Source: DASYYE01 sp035946955
GTDB lineage: Bacteria > Actinomycetota > Actinomycetes > Streptosporangiales > Streptosporangiaceae
DNA length: 30,398 nucleotides
NCBI GenBank assembly: GCA_035946955.1
Contig: DASYYE010000327.1
Location: forward strand, 1-30,398
Direction of reading: 5' to 3'
Shown: positions 1 through 7,809 of the stretch, one piece after another
How the letters are laid out: each line of letters starts with the position of its first letter
Position numbering within the stretch: position 1 is the stretch's first letter
Notes under the pieces: model-generated
What the model saw: the letters and a program-made list of their open reading frames with translations, nothing else
Told to the model about the DNA's origin: nothing
Database searches by the model: none
Translations under genes and position numbers: made by a program

Positions 1-465
1 CCCCCACACCGCCAGGCTCGGCTCATCAGCCCACTGCAGGTCATCAACGACCAACACCACCGGCGACTCGGCACACAGCTTGTCCACCGCCTCGGTCAGC
101 TGCTCCATCGCCGCCAGCACAGGGTCATACGAACCGCTGACTACATTGCCCGCGTCACCTCCTGTCAAGCCGTGCACGTCGCCGACGCCGTGGGTGACAA
201 AACAATCGAGCAGGACCCGCAGCGGGAACCGGCCGCCGAACTCGTCCGCAACCCCCCGCAGCACCCGGCAGCCCAGCCCCGCCGCTTCCGCCAGCCCGGC
301 CGAGATCAGCGAGGATTTGCCGATCCCCGGCTCCCCCTCCACCAGCACCGAGCCGCCCACCCCGGCAGCGACCTTCCGCACCAGCTCACGCAGGTGGGCC
401 TCTTCCAGGTCACGACCGACCAACCGGTACATCACCCCCGCCACCATGGCACGACCATTTCGCAT
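1..465 (-). CDS. LuxR-family AAA/ATPase transcriptional regulator, N-terminal part (runs off window)
   Basis: Only the first 155 residues are present; the frame is open to base 1. A Walker A motif (GEPGIGKS, residues 44-51) and a Walker B segment (VVLVVDDLQWADE, about residues 136-148) are clear. This pairing, preceded by LVGRDLEEAHL, is typical of the large LuxR/MalT-like STAND regulators, which bind ATP at the N-terminus and DNA through a C-terminal LuxR helix-turn-helix that would lie outside the window. In-frame ATGs lie at 465, 447 and 432. None has a strong ribosome site, and family members often begin just before the LVGR motif, so 432 or 447 may be the true start. The ligand and target genes cannot be inferred. 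Family call is firm; the DNA-binding domain is assumed. Confidence 0.8.
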   Translation of the reverse strand, partial: MRNGRAMVAGVMYRLVGRDLEEAHLRELVRKVAAGVGGSVLVEGEPGIGKSSLISAGLAEAAGLGCRVLRGVADEFGGRFPLRVLLDCFVTHGVGDVHGLTGGDAGNVVSGSYDPVLAAMEQLTEAVDKLCAESPVVLVVDDLQWADEPSLAVWG

Positions 466-594
466 GCTAACCCTGCGTCGGCACACCCGCACGTGACGTG
501 CTCCGGGGTGGGCCGAGGCGGACGCGCGAGACCGCGCTGCTGGGGCAGCGACTCCAGGAAGGCGAGGAGGTCGCGGACCTGCCTGAACCCGGCG

Positions 595-631
595 CGCGGC
601 TGGGGGCGGTCTCCGCCTGCCCCCAGCCGCG
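595..631 (-). terminator. Intrinsic terminator-like hairpin after the AhpD-like gene
   Basis: A perfect 13-bp inverted repeat (arms 595-607 and 619-631, including GCGGCTGGGGGC and its complement) with an 11-nt loop begins 14 nt after the stop codon of the minus-strand gene ending at 646. There is no U-tract, which is common for actinobacterial terminators. Confidence 0.7.
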
Positions 632-645
632 GTGTCCCCCGTCGG

Positions 646-1119
646 TTACCCCCACTGGCCGGGCTGGTAGTCGCCGGCCGGCTGCTGGGTGATGACATTC
701 AGGCGGTTGAAGGTGTTGATCACCGCGATCAGGCAGACCAGGGCGCCAAGCTGGTTGTTGTCGTAGTGCTTGGCCGCGTTCGCCCAGACTTCGTCGGAGA
801 CGCCACCGGCCGCGTCCGCGATGCGGGTGCCCTGCTCGGTGAGTTCCAGGGCGGCCCGCTCGGCCTCGGTGAAGACCTTCGCATCCCGCCACGCCGCCAC
901 CAGGTTGAGGCGGACCTGGCTCTCACCGGCGTGCAGCGCCTCCTTGGTGTGCATGTCGAGGCAGCCAGCGCAGCCATTGATCTGGCTGGCCCGGATCCTC
1001 ACCAGTTCCTGGGTTGCGGCTGGCAGGCCCGAATCGGCCAGCGCCCGGCCAGCCGGGACGATGTACTTGACGAACTTCGCGACAGCCTCGCTGTCCTGGT
1101 AGCTAAGACGAGCTTCCAT
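646..1119 (-). CDS. AhpD-like / carboxymuconolactone decarboxylase family protein
   Basis: A 157-residue protein with the CMD-fold signature C-A-G-C-L-D-M-H (CxxCxxxH), the redox and proton-relay motif of AhpD-type alkylhydroperoxidases. These are cytosolic oligomeric enzymes that use the Cys pair to reduce peroxides or to recycle a peroxiredoxin; many relatives have unknown substrates. The length fits the family. A GTG at 1122 directly precedes ATG 1119. The ATG is preferred because GGGAG (1126-1130) lies 6 nt upstream of it but only 3 nt from the GTG. It follows the MFS gene on the same strand, but a strong hairpin separates them (1225-1259), so it is probably transcribed on its own. Family is certain; peroxidase activity is inferred from the intact motif. 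Confidence 0.88.
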   Translation of the reverse strand: MEARLSYQDSEAVAKFVKYIVPAGRALADSGLPAATQELVRIRASQINGCAGCLDMHTKEALHAGESQVRLNLVAAWRDAKVFTEAERAALELTEQGTRIADAAGGVSDEVWANAAKHYDNNQLGALVCLIAVINTFNRLNVITQQPAGDYQPGQWG

Positions 1120-1224
1120 CACGGTCTCCCTTGTCGTTGGTCACACTTGGTTGACAGACCAGCCCGCCGCAATGTGACAACCGGCAGATGTGACCCGCCT
1201 CACAACGTCGCCAGGTGAGACACG

Positions 1225-1259
1225 GGTGGTGGCCGCGGCCCCCGTTCGCGGCCACCACC
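1225..1259 (-). terminator. Intrinsic terminator-like hairpin after the MFS gene
   Basis: Perfect 13-bp arms (1225-1237, GGTGGTGGCCGCG, and 1247-1259) with a 9-nt loop, starting 9 nt beyond the stop codon of the minus-strand exporter gene. No U-tract. Confidence 0.75.
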
Positions 1260-1268
1260 GGGACGTGG

Positions 1269-2861
1269 TCAGGCAGCCAGTTCAACGTCTGGCTGGGCCT
1301 GCGGGTCCCCGGCCCCGGCGGGCGGCGGCGGGCCCACCCGGATACCGCGCAGGAACACCGCGCTGAGCACGGCAGCCAGCACGGTGACGGCCGCGGCCCC
1401 GAGCGCGGCGTCGTTCAGGCCGTAGGTGAATGCGCTCCGGGCGGCCGTAAGGAGGCCACTGCCAAGGTGGCTGGGGAGCCTGCTGGCGATGGTCATCGCA
1501 CCGCCGAGGGTGCTCTTGGCCGCGGTCAGTGCTCCCGCCGGGATGCCCGCGGGCGCGGCGGCCGCGAGGTGGGACCGGTAGGCCGCGATGCCGATGCTGC
1601 CGAGCACCGCGATGCCCAGTGAGGTACCGAACTCGGTTGCCGTCTCGACCACGGCGGCCGCGGCGCCCGCCCGCTCCGGCTGGACCGCTCCCATGATCAG
1701 CTCGTTGCCAACGGTCATCACCACGACAGTGCCGCCGGCATAGATGGCGGCACACGTCAGCAGGAGCCAGAGCGCGGAATGCGGGTGGACCTGGGTGAGC
1801 CAAGCGAAACCAGCCGCGGCCGCGAGGAACCCGGCCGCTGCGAGGTAGGCGCGGTCAACGCGCCCCGCGAGCAACTGGGCGGCCGGTGCCGCCGTCATCG
1901 TCCCGGCCATCGGCACCAGCGACCACAGCGCGGCGGTCAGCGGGCTCATGCCGCGCACCGACTGGAGGTACTGCGTGGCGAAGATGGCGAACCCGACGAT
2001 CGCGAACATCGAGACCAGGTTCATCGCGACCGATCCGGCAAAGCCCCGGCTGCGGAACAGCCTCAGGTCGATCATTGGCGCGCGGCCGCGGGCCTGCCGG
2101 GCGATGAACATGGCGCCCACGGCCACGCCAGCCACGACCCACAGCACACGTGCCAGGTCCAGGCCGTCAGCGGCGATCTCCTTGATGCCGTAGATCACCG
2201 GCAGCACGGCGCCGAGCGAGAGCGCCGAGCTGGCCAGGTCGAACCGCCCGGCCTGCGGGGCGCGGAACTCCGGCACCAGCACGGGGCCGAGCGTGAGCAG
2301 CAAGACCATGAACGGGATGTTGATGAGGAAGACCGAGCCCCACCAGAAGTGGTTGAGCAGGACGCCGGACAGCACCGGCCCCAGTGCGATGCCGCTCATG
2401 GTCGCGCCGGTCCAGATGGCGATGGCGGTGCGGCGCTGTTTCTCGTCGTGGAACATGTTGCGGATCAGCGCGAGCGTCGAGGGCATCAGCGTCGCCCCGG
2501 CGATCCCCTGGACCGCGCGGGCGGCGATGAGCTGTCCGGCGGTGTGTGAGTAGGCCGCCCCCAGCGAGGCCAGGCTGAACGCCAGGGCGCCGGCCAGCAG
2601 CAGCCGCCGCCGGCCTATCCGGTCGCCCAGCGAGCCCATGGTGATGAGCAGGCCGGCCAGGACGAAGCCGTAGATGTCGAAGATCCACAGCTGCTGGGTG
2701 CTGCTCGGCTCCAGGTCCCTGGCGATGAAGGGGACGGCGAAGTACAGCACGGAGACGTCCATGGACACGAGCAGCAGCGGCAGCAGCAGCACGGCGAGCC
2801 CGGTCCATTCTCTGCGCCCGGCCCGTTCCTGGCCGGGGAGGGATGACTGATGAGTCGTCAT
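1269..2861 (-). CDS. MFS drug-efflux transporter, DHA2 (14-TM, EmrB/QacA-like)
   Basis: A 530-residue membrane protein with about 14 hydrophobic segments. MFS motif A (GSLGDRIGRRR, residues 76-86) lies after TM2, and the antiporter motif C (GIALGPVLSGVLL) lies in TM5. The pattern matches proton-coupled multidrug exporters of the DHA2 branch. The ATG at 2861 has no ribosome site but follows a TANNNT -10 box by 7 nt, so the mRNA is probably leaderless. It is divergent from a TetR gene 72 bp away with palindromes in the gap, a standard repressor-exporter module: the regulator likely senses the exported compound. The substrate cannot be read from sequence. It resembles the second MFS gene (24332-25933) in class but differs in sequence. 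Confidence 0.9.
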   Translation of the reverse strand: MTTHQSSLPGQERAGRREWTGLAVLLLPLLLVSMDVSVLYFAVPFIARDLEPSSTQQLWIFDIYGFVLAGLLITMGSLGDRIGRRRLLLAGALAFSLASLGAAYSHTAGQLIAARAVQGIAGATLMPSTLALIRNMFHDEKQRRTAIAIWTGATMSGIALGPVLSGVLLNHFWWGSVFLINIPFMVLLLTLGPVLVPEFRAPQAGRFDLASSALSLGAVLPVIYGIKEIAADGLDLARVLWVVAGVAVGAMFIARQARGRAPMIDLRLFRSRGFAGSVAMNLVSMFAIVGFAIFATQYLQSVRGMSPLTAALWSLVPMAGTMTAAPAAQLLAGRVDRAYLAAAGFLAAAAGFAWLTQVHPHSALWLLLTCAAIYAGGTVVVMTVGNELIMGAVQPERAGAAAAVVETATEFGTSLGIAVLGSIGIAAYRSHLAAAAPAGIPAGALTAAKSTLGGAMTIASRLPSHLGSGLLTAARSAFTYGLNDAALGAAAVTVLAAVLSAVFLRGIRVGPPPPAGAGDPQAQPDVELAA

Positions 2862-2868
2862 GGCATGG

Positions 2869-2897
2869 ACTGTACAGACGTCTGAGACGAACGTCTA
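2869..2897 (-). promoter_or_regulatory. Leaderless promoter of the MFS gene
   Basis: On the minus strand a -10 box TACAGT (2874-2869) ends 7 nt before the ATG at 2861, so transcription would begin at the start codon. A -35-like TAGACG (2897-2892) lies 17 bp upstream. Both tandem palindromes of the operator fall inside this promoter. Confidence 0.6.
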
Positions 2898-2928
2898 GTA
2901 CATTTGTCCCAGACATTGGTTTGAGACA
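2875..2928. promoter_or_regulatory. TetR operator region between exporter and repressor
   Basis: Two adjacent palindromes built on the same half-site: CAGACGTCTG (2875-2884, perfect) and AGACG-AA-CGTCT (2885-2896). A looser inverted repeat TGTCCC...GAGACA (2905-2910/2923-2928) sits just before the TetR start. They overlap the exporter promoter and the probable TetR promoter (TACATT, 2899-2904), so one regulator could repress both directions. Binding is inferred, not shown. Confidence 0.6.
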
Positions 2929-2933
2929 GGACT

Positions 2934-3545
2934 ATGCTGCTGACCGTGGGAAACCGAGAGGATCTGCTCGCCGGGGCAAAGCAGTGCCTGATCGAGAAGG
3001 GGTACGCGCGGACCACCGCCCGCGACATCGCGGCCGCCTCCGGGGTGAGCCTGGCGGCCATCGGCTACCACTTCGGCTCCAAGGACGCCCTGCTGAACCA
3101 GGCCATCTACGAGCTGATCGGGCAATGGGGCGAGGAGGTCGAACGTGCCCTGAGCGCCGAGGGTGCCCTGGACACGGACCCGCTGCGGCGGTTCGAAACG
3201 ATCATGGAGCGGACGTTCGAGTCCTTCCGCGGCCCGGCACGCGGGCTCTGGACCGCCCAGCTGGAGCTCATGGGCCCGTTGGAGCACAACGATGAACTGC
3301 GCAGATTCCTCGCCGGGGTCCAGAGCGAGGCGGCGACGGGGCTGGCTGAGCTCTTCCTCGGGATCGACCCGGCCACCGACCCCGCAGCCGCGCAGCAGGC
3401 CGGCGCGGTCCTGCACGCAATGTTCATCGGCTTCATCGTGAAGTGGTTCATGGACCCGGAGAAGGGACTGAGCGCGCCCCAGCTGGCCGAGGGGATGCGG
3501 ATCATCGGCGAGTACATGAGCGGCACCGGCCGCACCATCACCTGA
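2934..3545 (+). CDS. TetR/AcrR family repressor (of the divergent MFS exporter)
   Basis: A 203-residue protein. The N-terminal TetR helix-turn-helix covers about residues 8-55 (KGYARTTARDIAAASGVSLAAIGYHFGSKDALL, in part: GVSLAAIGYHFGSK is the recognition region). The C-terminal ligand domain is unassigned. ATG 2934 has an AGG just upstream (short spacing); a GTG at 2946 is an alternative. The gene is divergent from the MFS exporter with shared palindromes, so it most likely represses that gene and itself until a ligand binds. The following VOC gene is 53 bp downstream on the same strand and could be co-transcribed. Family is certain, target strongly suggested by position. Confidence 0.9.
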   Translation: MLLTVGNREDLLAGAKQCLIEKGYARTTARDIAAASGVSLAAIGYHFGSKDALLNQAIYELIGQWGEEVERALSAEGALDTDPLRRFETIMERTFESFRGPARGLWTAQLELMGPLEHNDELRRFLAGVQSEAATGLAELFLGIDPATDPAAAQQAGAVLHAMFIGFIVKWFMDPEKGLSAPQLAEGMRIIGEYMSGTGRTIT

Positions 3546-3598
3546 CACGGCGCGCGGCCAAAAGTTTGCCTTCCGGGTTAGGTGGTAGGTCTCGGCGG

Positions 3599-3985
3599 GT
3601 GAGCACTGCAACCGGGATCGGCCGCATCAGCCTGGTGACTGTCCCCACGCCGAACCAGGACAAGGCGATCGAGTTCTACGAGTCCATCGGTTTCGAAAAG
3701 CGCACGGACGTCCCGTTCGGCGGCGGCTACCGCTGGGTGGAGGTCTATCCGCCCGAGGGGACGGTCGGGATCGCACTGGCCCCGCCGCGGCCCGGCACCG
3801 ATGTCACCCCGGTCGAGACGGGGATCACGCTGACCAGCACCGATATCGACAGGACCCACGCCGCGATGAAGTCACTCGGTGCCGACGTCGACTCCGAGGT
3901 CGCGAGGATGGGTGACCCGGTGCCGCCGATGTTCTGGCTACGGGACCCGTCCGGTCATGCGCTGCTGGTGGTCGAGCAGCGCTGA
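3599..3985 (+). CDS. VOC-superfamily (glyoxalase/bleomycin-resistance-like) protein
   Basis: A 128-residue protein of the usual size for a single two-module VOC domain: beta-alpha-beta-beta-beta repeats, with N-terminal ISLVTVPTPNQDKAIEFYESIGFE and C-terminal FWLRDPSGHALLVVEQ, the usual positions of metal ligands (Glu near the end). VOC proteins bind a metal or a hydrophobic ligand and act as lyases, dioxygenases or drug-binding proteins; the exact role is unknown. The GTG start at 3599 is chosen because the conserved domain starts a few residues later. The reading frame is open upstream to 3443, but that part overlaps the TetR gene and has no family similarity. It may be co-transcribed with the TetR gene. 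Confidence 0.85.
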   Translation: MSTATGIGRISLVTVPTPNQDKAIEFYESIGFEKRTDVPFGGGYRWVEVYPPEGTVGIALAPPRPGTDVTPVETGITLTSTDIDRTHAAMKSLGADVDSEVARMGDPVPPMFWLRDPSGHALLVVEQR

Positions 3986-4015
3986 GGGCAGTGGTGGGCT
4001 GGGAAGCCTGATATT

Positions 4016-4036
4016 TGTCATGCCAGAAACATGACA
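4016..4036. promoter_or_regulatory. 21-bp palindrome upstream of the ABC exporter
   Basis: Perfect inverted repeat TGTCATG-N7-CATGACA, 45 bp upstream of the ABC ATPase start, in an AT-richer patch. The symmetry and spacing fit a dimeric-regulator operator better than a terminator (7-nt arms, no GC-rich stem). The cognate regulator is not identified. Confidence 0.5.
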
Positions 4037-4081
4037 TGAGGTTGAGTTATCCGGTTGTGCGTGACTGCCAGAATTACTGCC

Positions 4082-5059
4082 ATGACACAGCCGTTCCCGG
4101 AAAGTACCGTGCTGGCTGGACAAGCCGCCTCGGTCGGGCTCGTGGCGCCGCCAGCAATCGAACTGCGTGGCATACACAAGCACTTCGGCCACGTCCACGC
4201 CGTCAAAGGCGTGGACCTCACTGTGGCGTCCGGCGAGATCGTCGCGTTCCTCGGCCCCAATGGGGCGGGCAAGACCTCCACCATCGACATAACCCTGGGC
4301 CTGTCCCGCCCCGGCGCCGGCCAGGTGTCGGTGTACGGGATGGCGCCGCGCCGCGCGATCGCGCACGGCCTGGTCTCGGCGGTCATGCAGACCGGCGGGC
4401 TGCTCAAGGACCTCACCGTGGGCGAGACCGTCGCCTACACGGCGAGCCTGTTCGCCAGCCCGCGGCCAGCACAGGAGGTGCTGACACGGGCCGGCATCGC
4501 CAAGATCGCCGACCGCAGGGTCGAGAAGTGCTCCGGCGGCGAGCAGCAGCGGCTGCGGTTCGCCATGGCCCTGGTATCCGACCCTGACCTGCTGATCCTG
4601 GACGAACCGACCACCGGCATGGACGTGGAGGGCCGCCGCAGTTTCTGGGCGGCGATCCGGGAGGACGCCGAGCGTGGCCGCACGGTCCTGTTCGCCACCC
4701 ACTACCTGGAAGAAGCCGACGCCTACGCCGACCGGATCGTGCTGATCCGGCTGGGCGAGATCGTCGCGGACGGCACCCCCGCGCAGATCAAGGCACTCGC
4801 GGCCTGCCGGACAGTCCGTGCCACGCTGCCCGACGCGAGTGTGGCCGAGCTGCGGGACATCCGGGGCGCCAGCGACGCCGAGGTCCGCGGCGACACCGTG
4901 CTGATCCACTGCACCGACAGCGACGCCGTTGCCCGCCACCTGCTGACACGCACCCAGGCGCGGGACCTGGAGATCACCACGCGTGGCATCGAGGACGCCT
5001 TCCTCGCCCTGACCGGCGACCACGCCGATGCCACTGGGAGCATTGGAGCGACCCGATGA
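4082..5059 (+). CDS. ABC transporter ATP-binding protein (ABC-2/DrrA-like exporter)
   Basis: A 325-residue nucleotide-binding protein. Walker A GPNGAGKT (58-65), ABC signature CSGGEQQR, Walker B LLILDEPTTGMD, and the H-loop in TVLFATHYLEEAD are all intact. The long C-terminal part after the core domain is typical of DrrA/CcmA-type ATPases that power ABC-2 drug or lipid exporters. ATG 4082 is preferred to the upstream TTG at 4055; no clear ribosome site is visible, and a CAGAAT box 7 nt before the ATG could support a leaderless transcript. The stop overlaps the permease start by ATGA, so the two subunits are translationally coupled. A palindrome at 4016-4036 probably controls the pair. Confidence 0.92.
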   Translation: MTQPFPESTVLAGQAASVGLVAPPAIELRGIHKHFGHVHAVKGVDLTVASGEIVAFLGPNGAGKTSTIDITLGLSRPGAGQVSVYGMAPRRAIAHGLVSAVMQTGGLLKDLTVGETVAYTASLFASPRPAQEVLTRAGIAKIADRRVEKCSGGEQQRLRFAMALVSDPDLLILDEPTTGMDVEGRRSFWAAIREDAERGRTVLFATHYLEEADAYADRIVLIRLGEIVADGTPAQIKALAACRTVRATLPDASVAELRDIRGASDAEVRGDTVLIHCTDSDAVARHLLTRTQARDLEITTRGIEDAFLALTGDHADATGSIGATR

Positions 5060-5865
5060 CCACCCACACAGTCACGACGGCCGAAATCGCCGCGCGCCGC
5101 ACACCCCCCGCCGGTGGCTTCAACCTCACCGCGCTGGGGCTGGAGATCCGCCGGCTGCTCCGCAACCGCCGGACCGTGATCTTCACGATGATCACACCGA
5201 CAGTGTTCTTCCTGCTGTTCGGGCTGAACCACGCGTACGCGACGCAGTCGGATGGCGCAGGCAGCCACGGCAACGTCTCGGCGGACATCCTGATCAGCAT
5301 GTCGCTGTACGGCGCGGTCATCGCGACCACCGCGGGCGGCGCCATGATCGCGATCGAACGGTCACAGGGCTGGAGCAGGCAGCTCCGGATCACGCCGCTG
5401 TCGCCCATGGCCTACATCGCGATGAAGGTCATGACGGCCATGGTCCTGTCCGCCGTGTCCGTGGCCGTTGTCAACATCGTCGGCGCGCTCACGGGCACCC
5501 CCTCGATGCCGCTGTACGTGTGGGCCTCCTCCGCCGCGTCGGTGTGGGTCGGTTCGCTGCTCTTCGCGGCGTTCGGGCTGTTCATGGGCTACCTGCTGCC
5601 GACCGAGAACGTCATGCAGATCATGGGCTTCGTGCTGATGCTGCTCTCCTTCGGCGGCGGCCTGTTCATCCCGCTGAGCACCTACCCGCACCTGCTGCAG
5701 GTGCTCGCCAAGTACACCCCGCTGTACGGGCTGAACCAGCTCGCGCACGCGCTGATCAGGGGCACCTCGTTCGACGGCTGGTGGGCACTCAACGTCGTGG
5801 CGTGGCTGGCCATCTTCGTCGGCGGCGCCGTCTGGCGGTTCCGTGGCGACACCGCACGCGTCTGA
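5056..5865 (+). CDS. ABC-2 type transporter permease
   Basis: A 269-residue membrane protein with six hydrophobic segments (near residues 39-56, 80-100, 119-140, 150-175, 182-203 and 237-260), the architecture of ABC-2 permeases such as DrrB. It begins inside the stop codon of the ATPase gene (4-nt overlap), which fixes the start and links the two as one exporter. The substrate is unknown; relatives export antibiotics, lipids or peptides. No obvious terminator follows; the scarred ridA copy starts 28 bp later on the same strand. Confidence 0.9.
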   Translation: MTTHTVTTAEIAARRTPPAGGFNLTALGLEIRRLLRNRRTVIFTMITPTVFFLLFGLNHAYATQSDGAGSHGNVSADILISMSLYGAVIATTAGGAMIAIERSQGWSRQLRITPLSPMAYIAMKVMTAMVLSAVSVAVVNIVGALTGTPSMPLYVWASSAASVWVGSLLFAAFGLFMGYLLPTENVMQIMGFVLMLLSFGGGLFIPLSTYPHLLQVLAKYTPLYGLNQLAHALIRGTSFDGWWALNVVAWLAIFVGGAVWRFRGDTARV

Positions 5866-5893
5866 GGCCGTCAACACGGCACACTCCGGTGCC

Positions 5894-6179
5894 ATGGCTG
5901 TCGAACTCGTCCGCAGCACCCGGCTGTTCCCCGGCGTCCCGTACGCCTACGCCGCCGAGGCCCGCCCGCTGGGCCTGGTCTTCACCGCGGGGGCCTGCCC
6001 ACTCGATGAGAAGGGGCAGGTCGTCGCGGCCGGCGACGTCAGGGCTCGGCGACCATGACGTGCCGGGCACTCTGCTCGGGGTCGCCGTCCTTGGCTACCC
6101 GGACCAGCTCGTCGAGATCGAGGCGGTCGCGGTCACCACTGGGTCGGATGCCAGTCGTCCGTGCACGTGGTCGTCGTGA
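5894..6179 (+). pseudogene. RidA (YjgF/UK114) family gene with internal deletion
   Basis: Two separate parts of a RidA-type enamine/imine deaminase are visible in different frames. 5894-6040 encodes the normal N-terminus (MAVELVRSTRLFPG..., then the conserved LVFTAGACPLD and GQVVAAGDV). From 6042 a shifted frame encodes the normal C-terminal part (GDHDVPGTLLGVAVLGYPDQ, then the conserved LVEIEAVAV) and runs to a stop at 6179. The middle third, about 50-60 residues in a roughly 130-residue family and including the helix after the first strands, is absent, and the frame changes at the joint. The first frame ends at 6058. The product cannot be a working RidA. The 3' part overlaps the end of the convergent GNAT gene by 85 bp. 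Confidence 0.8.
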
Positions 6180-6691
6180 CGCATCCCCAGGCCGTCCTGG
6201 GAAGCCGAGCGCAGGAGGCCCTCGAGGACGAAGCCAGCCCTCGACGCCACCCCGCACGAGGCGACGTTGGCCACGGCATGTTCGAGCTGGATGCGAACGA
6301 GCCCGAGTTCGCTGAAGGACCACTGGGTGACGATGGCGACTACCGTGCTGCCCACCCCGCGCCGGCGCTGCCAGGGAGCTACCCGGTAGCCGATCTTGGC
6401 GGTCGCGTGGTCGTGGTCGACCGCGAATATCGAACAGTTCGCCACCAGCCGGCCGGTCGGGCGGTCGACCGCGTGCCAGGTGGCGTGCGTCCCGTCGCTC
6501 CAGTCGGCACCCCTGGCGCACCATGCGCGCGCTGTCTGGATATCGACGACGGCCGGGGCCGGATTCCACCGCACCACGTCAGGGTCGGCCAGCATGGCCA
6601 GTGCGTCCGCGGCGTCCTCCTCCCGCGGGCGGCGCAGCAACAGATGGCCGGTCATCAACTCCACAGCGGGCACGCTATCGAAGCAGGACAT
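6095..6691 (-). CDS. GNAT family N-acetyltransferase (RimJ/RimL-like)
   Basis: A protein of about 198 residues with the GNAT acetyl-CoA motif Q-R-R-R-G-V-G in KIGYRVAPWQRRRGVGSTVV, in part, and the N-terminal pattern of RimJ-like enzymes (ELMTGHLLLRRPREED). These enzymes acetylate protein N-termini or small molecules. Start choice is open: ATG 6691 keeps the VPAVEL segment common in relatives; ATG 6655 has a closer GGAG. It follows the Nudix gene by 17 bp, so the two form a small operon. The last ~14 residues after GRLASDP have no family look and lie antisense to the 3' end of the ridA remnant, suggesting the original end may have been altered. Confidence 0.8.
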   Translation of the reverse strand: MSCFDSVPAVELMTGHLLLRRPREEDAADALAMLADPDVVRWNPAPAVVDIQTARAWCARGADWSDGTHATWHAVDRPTGRLVANCSIFAVDHDHATAKIGYRVAPWQRRRGVGSTVVAIVTQWSFSELGLVRIQLEHAVANVASCGVASRAGFVLEGLLRSASQDGLGMRHDDHVHGRLASDPVVTATASISTSWSG

Positions 6692-6708
6692 ACATGGCAC
6701 TGCACATG

Positions 6709-7143
6709 TCAGTCGTACAGCCGCCCGAGCAGGGCTCCCTGTCCTGACTGGAGAATGTGGGCGGCTTCGAGCGGCACCCAGAAGCATTCGAAGTGCGTCG
6801 GTTCCTGCTCACCGTCGTGGTCTTCCTGGCTGGCCCACCGCTGTGGAGCCGGCCCGGCCAGTTCCAGGTGGAAGACGTGGCGCCGCTGGACCTCGAAGCG
6901 GTAGGGGCTGATGTCGTAGCAGGTCTCACCGAGCTTGGCCACGATCTTGAACTCGGACAGTCCGGTCTCCTCACGCGCCTCGCGCAAGGCGGCGGCCTCG
7001 GGTGCCTCACCGTCGCGGACGCTGCCCGCCGGAACCTGGATGCCAACCTCTTCGCAGCTGTAGTCCGTGTGCCGCAGGACCAGCAGCTTCCCGTCACGGA
7101 CGATGTAACACAGCACCTTGTCCTTGGTGACCTTCGCAGGCAA
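6709..7143 (-). CDS. Nudix hydrolase
   Basis: A 144-residue protein with a perfect Nudix box (GX5EX7REUXEEXGU) at residues 40-62, from the G of PAGSVRDGE through REAREETGL. Nudix enzymes cleave nucleoside diphosphates linked to another group; the substrate is not predictable here. The start is a TTG at 7143, supported by AAGGGG 7-8 nt upstream. It is first in a two-gene operon with the GNAT gene and is divergent from the P-loop kinase gene at 7213, with only 69 bp for both promoters. Confidence 0.88.
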   Translation of the reverse strand: MPAKVTKDKVLCYIVRDGKLLVLRHTDYSCEEVGIQVPAGSVRDGEAPEAAALREAREETGLSEFKIVAKLGETCYDISPYRFEVQRRHVFHLELAGPAPQRWASQEDHDGEQEPTHFECFWVPLEAAHILQSGQGALLGRLYD

Positions 7144-7212
7144 CGCAGCACCCCTTCTGTCTATCGAGTCCTGTCATCGAGGCGCTCGCGGTCACGCCGT
7201 TACGGTAGGTCA

Positions 7213-7809
7213 GTGGAATACATCCCCGCCGTGGGACTGACCGCCGCGACAGTCGCCACGGCAGTCACCGAGCTTGTGAGAGAGGCGCACTCAGCCCGCT
7301 GGCTCGTGGCCCTCGACGGTCCCGGTGGGTCAGGGAAGACCGTACTCTCCGAAGCGTTAGCGCCAAAGGTCAATGGAACCGTGGTCCACGGTGACGACTT
7401 CTACCGTGTCATGCCAGACGCCGAGCGCCTCCTGCTCGACGCCGAGCAGGGGTATGGACAGTACTTCGACTGGGAACGCCTCCGTGACCAGGTCCTGGCG
7501 CCGCTGCGCGCTGGGCGGCCGGCCTGTTACCAGCAATACGACTGGGCCATCGGCGCGCTCGGGCAGTGGCTCACAGTCCCGCCGTCTGGCGTCGTGATCG
7601 TCGAAGGCGTCTATTCGATGCGCCCCGAACTATCCAGCCTGTACGACTTCACAGTGTTCGTGGAAACACCCCGCGAGGTCTGCAGCCAGCGGTGCCGTGC
7701 CCGTGGCAACACAAGCGACTGGATCAACCGCTGGCGGGCAGCCGAAGACCACTACCTCCACACCGCGCGCCCCCGTGACCTCGCCGACCTCGTCGTGGCT
7801 GGCAGCTAA
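7213..7809 (+). CDS. P-loop kinase, uridine kinase-like
   Basis: A 198-residue soluble protein. P-loop GPGGSGKT spans residues 36-43. A following acidic pair in VVHGDDFYR (57-65) resembles the phosphoryl-acceptor strand of uridine/nucleoside kinases. The VVIVEGVYSMRPEL segment and the LID-like Arg-rich part (EVCSQRCRARGN) fit the same fold. It probably phosphorylates a nucleoside or other small molecule with ATP. The GTG start at 7213 follows GGTAGG closely. The open frame extends far upstream but there overlaps the Nudix gene antisense. The gene is divergent from the Nudix/GNAT operon and followed by the repeat region. Confidence 0.8.
   Translation: MEYIPAVGLTAATVATAVTELVREAHSARWLVALDGPGGSGKTVLSEALAPKVNGTVVHGDDFYRVMPDAERLLLDAEQGYGQYFDWERLRDQVLAPLRAGRPACYQQYDWAIGALGQWLTVPPSGVVIVEGVYSMRPELSSLYDFTVFVETPREVCSQRCRARGNTSDWINRWRAAEDHYLHTARPRDLADLVVAGS

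Noticed and set aside
172..1218. Long plus-strand open frame of 348 codons
   Set aside because: It is antisense to the LuxR-type and AhpD-like genes, has no family features, and such shadow frames are expected at this GC content.
1779..2549. Plus-strand frame of 256 codons opposite the MFS gene
   Set aside because: Arg/Gly/Asp/Glu-rich composition typical of an antisense frame; the MFS gene on the other strand has clear motifs.
3443..3598. N-terminal extension of the VOC gene
   Set aside because: The extension overlaps the TetR coding sequence in another frame and has no VOC features.
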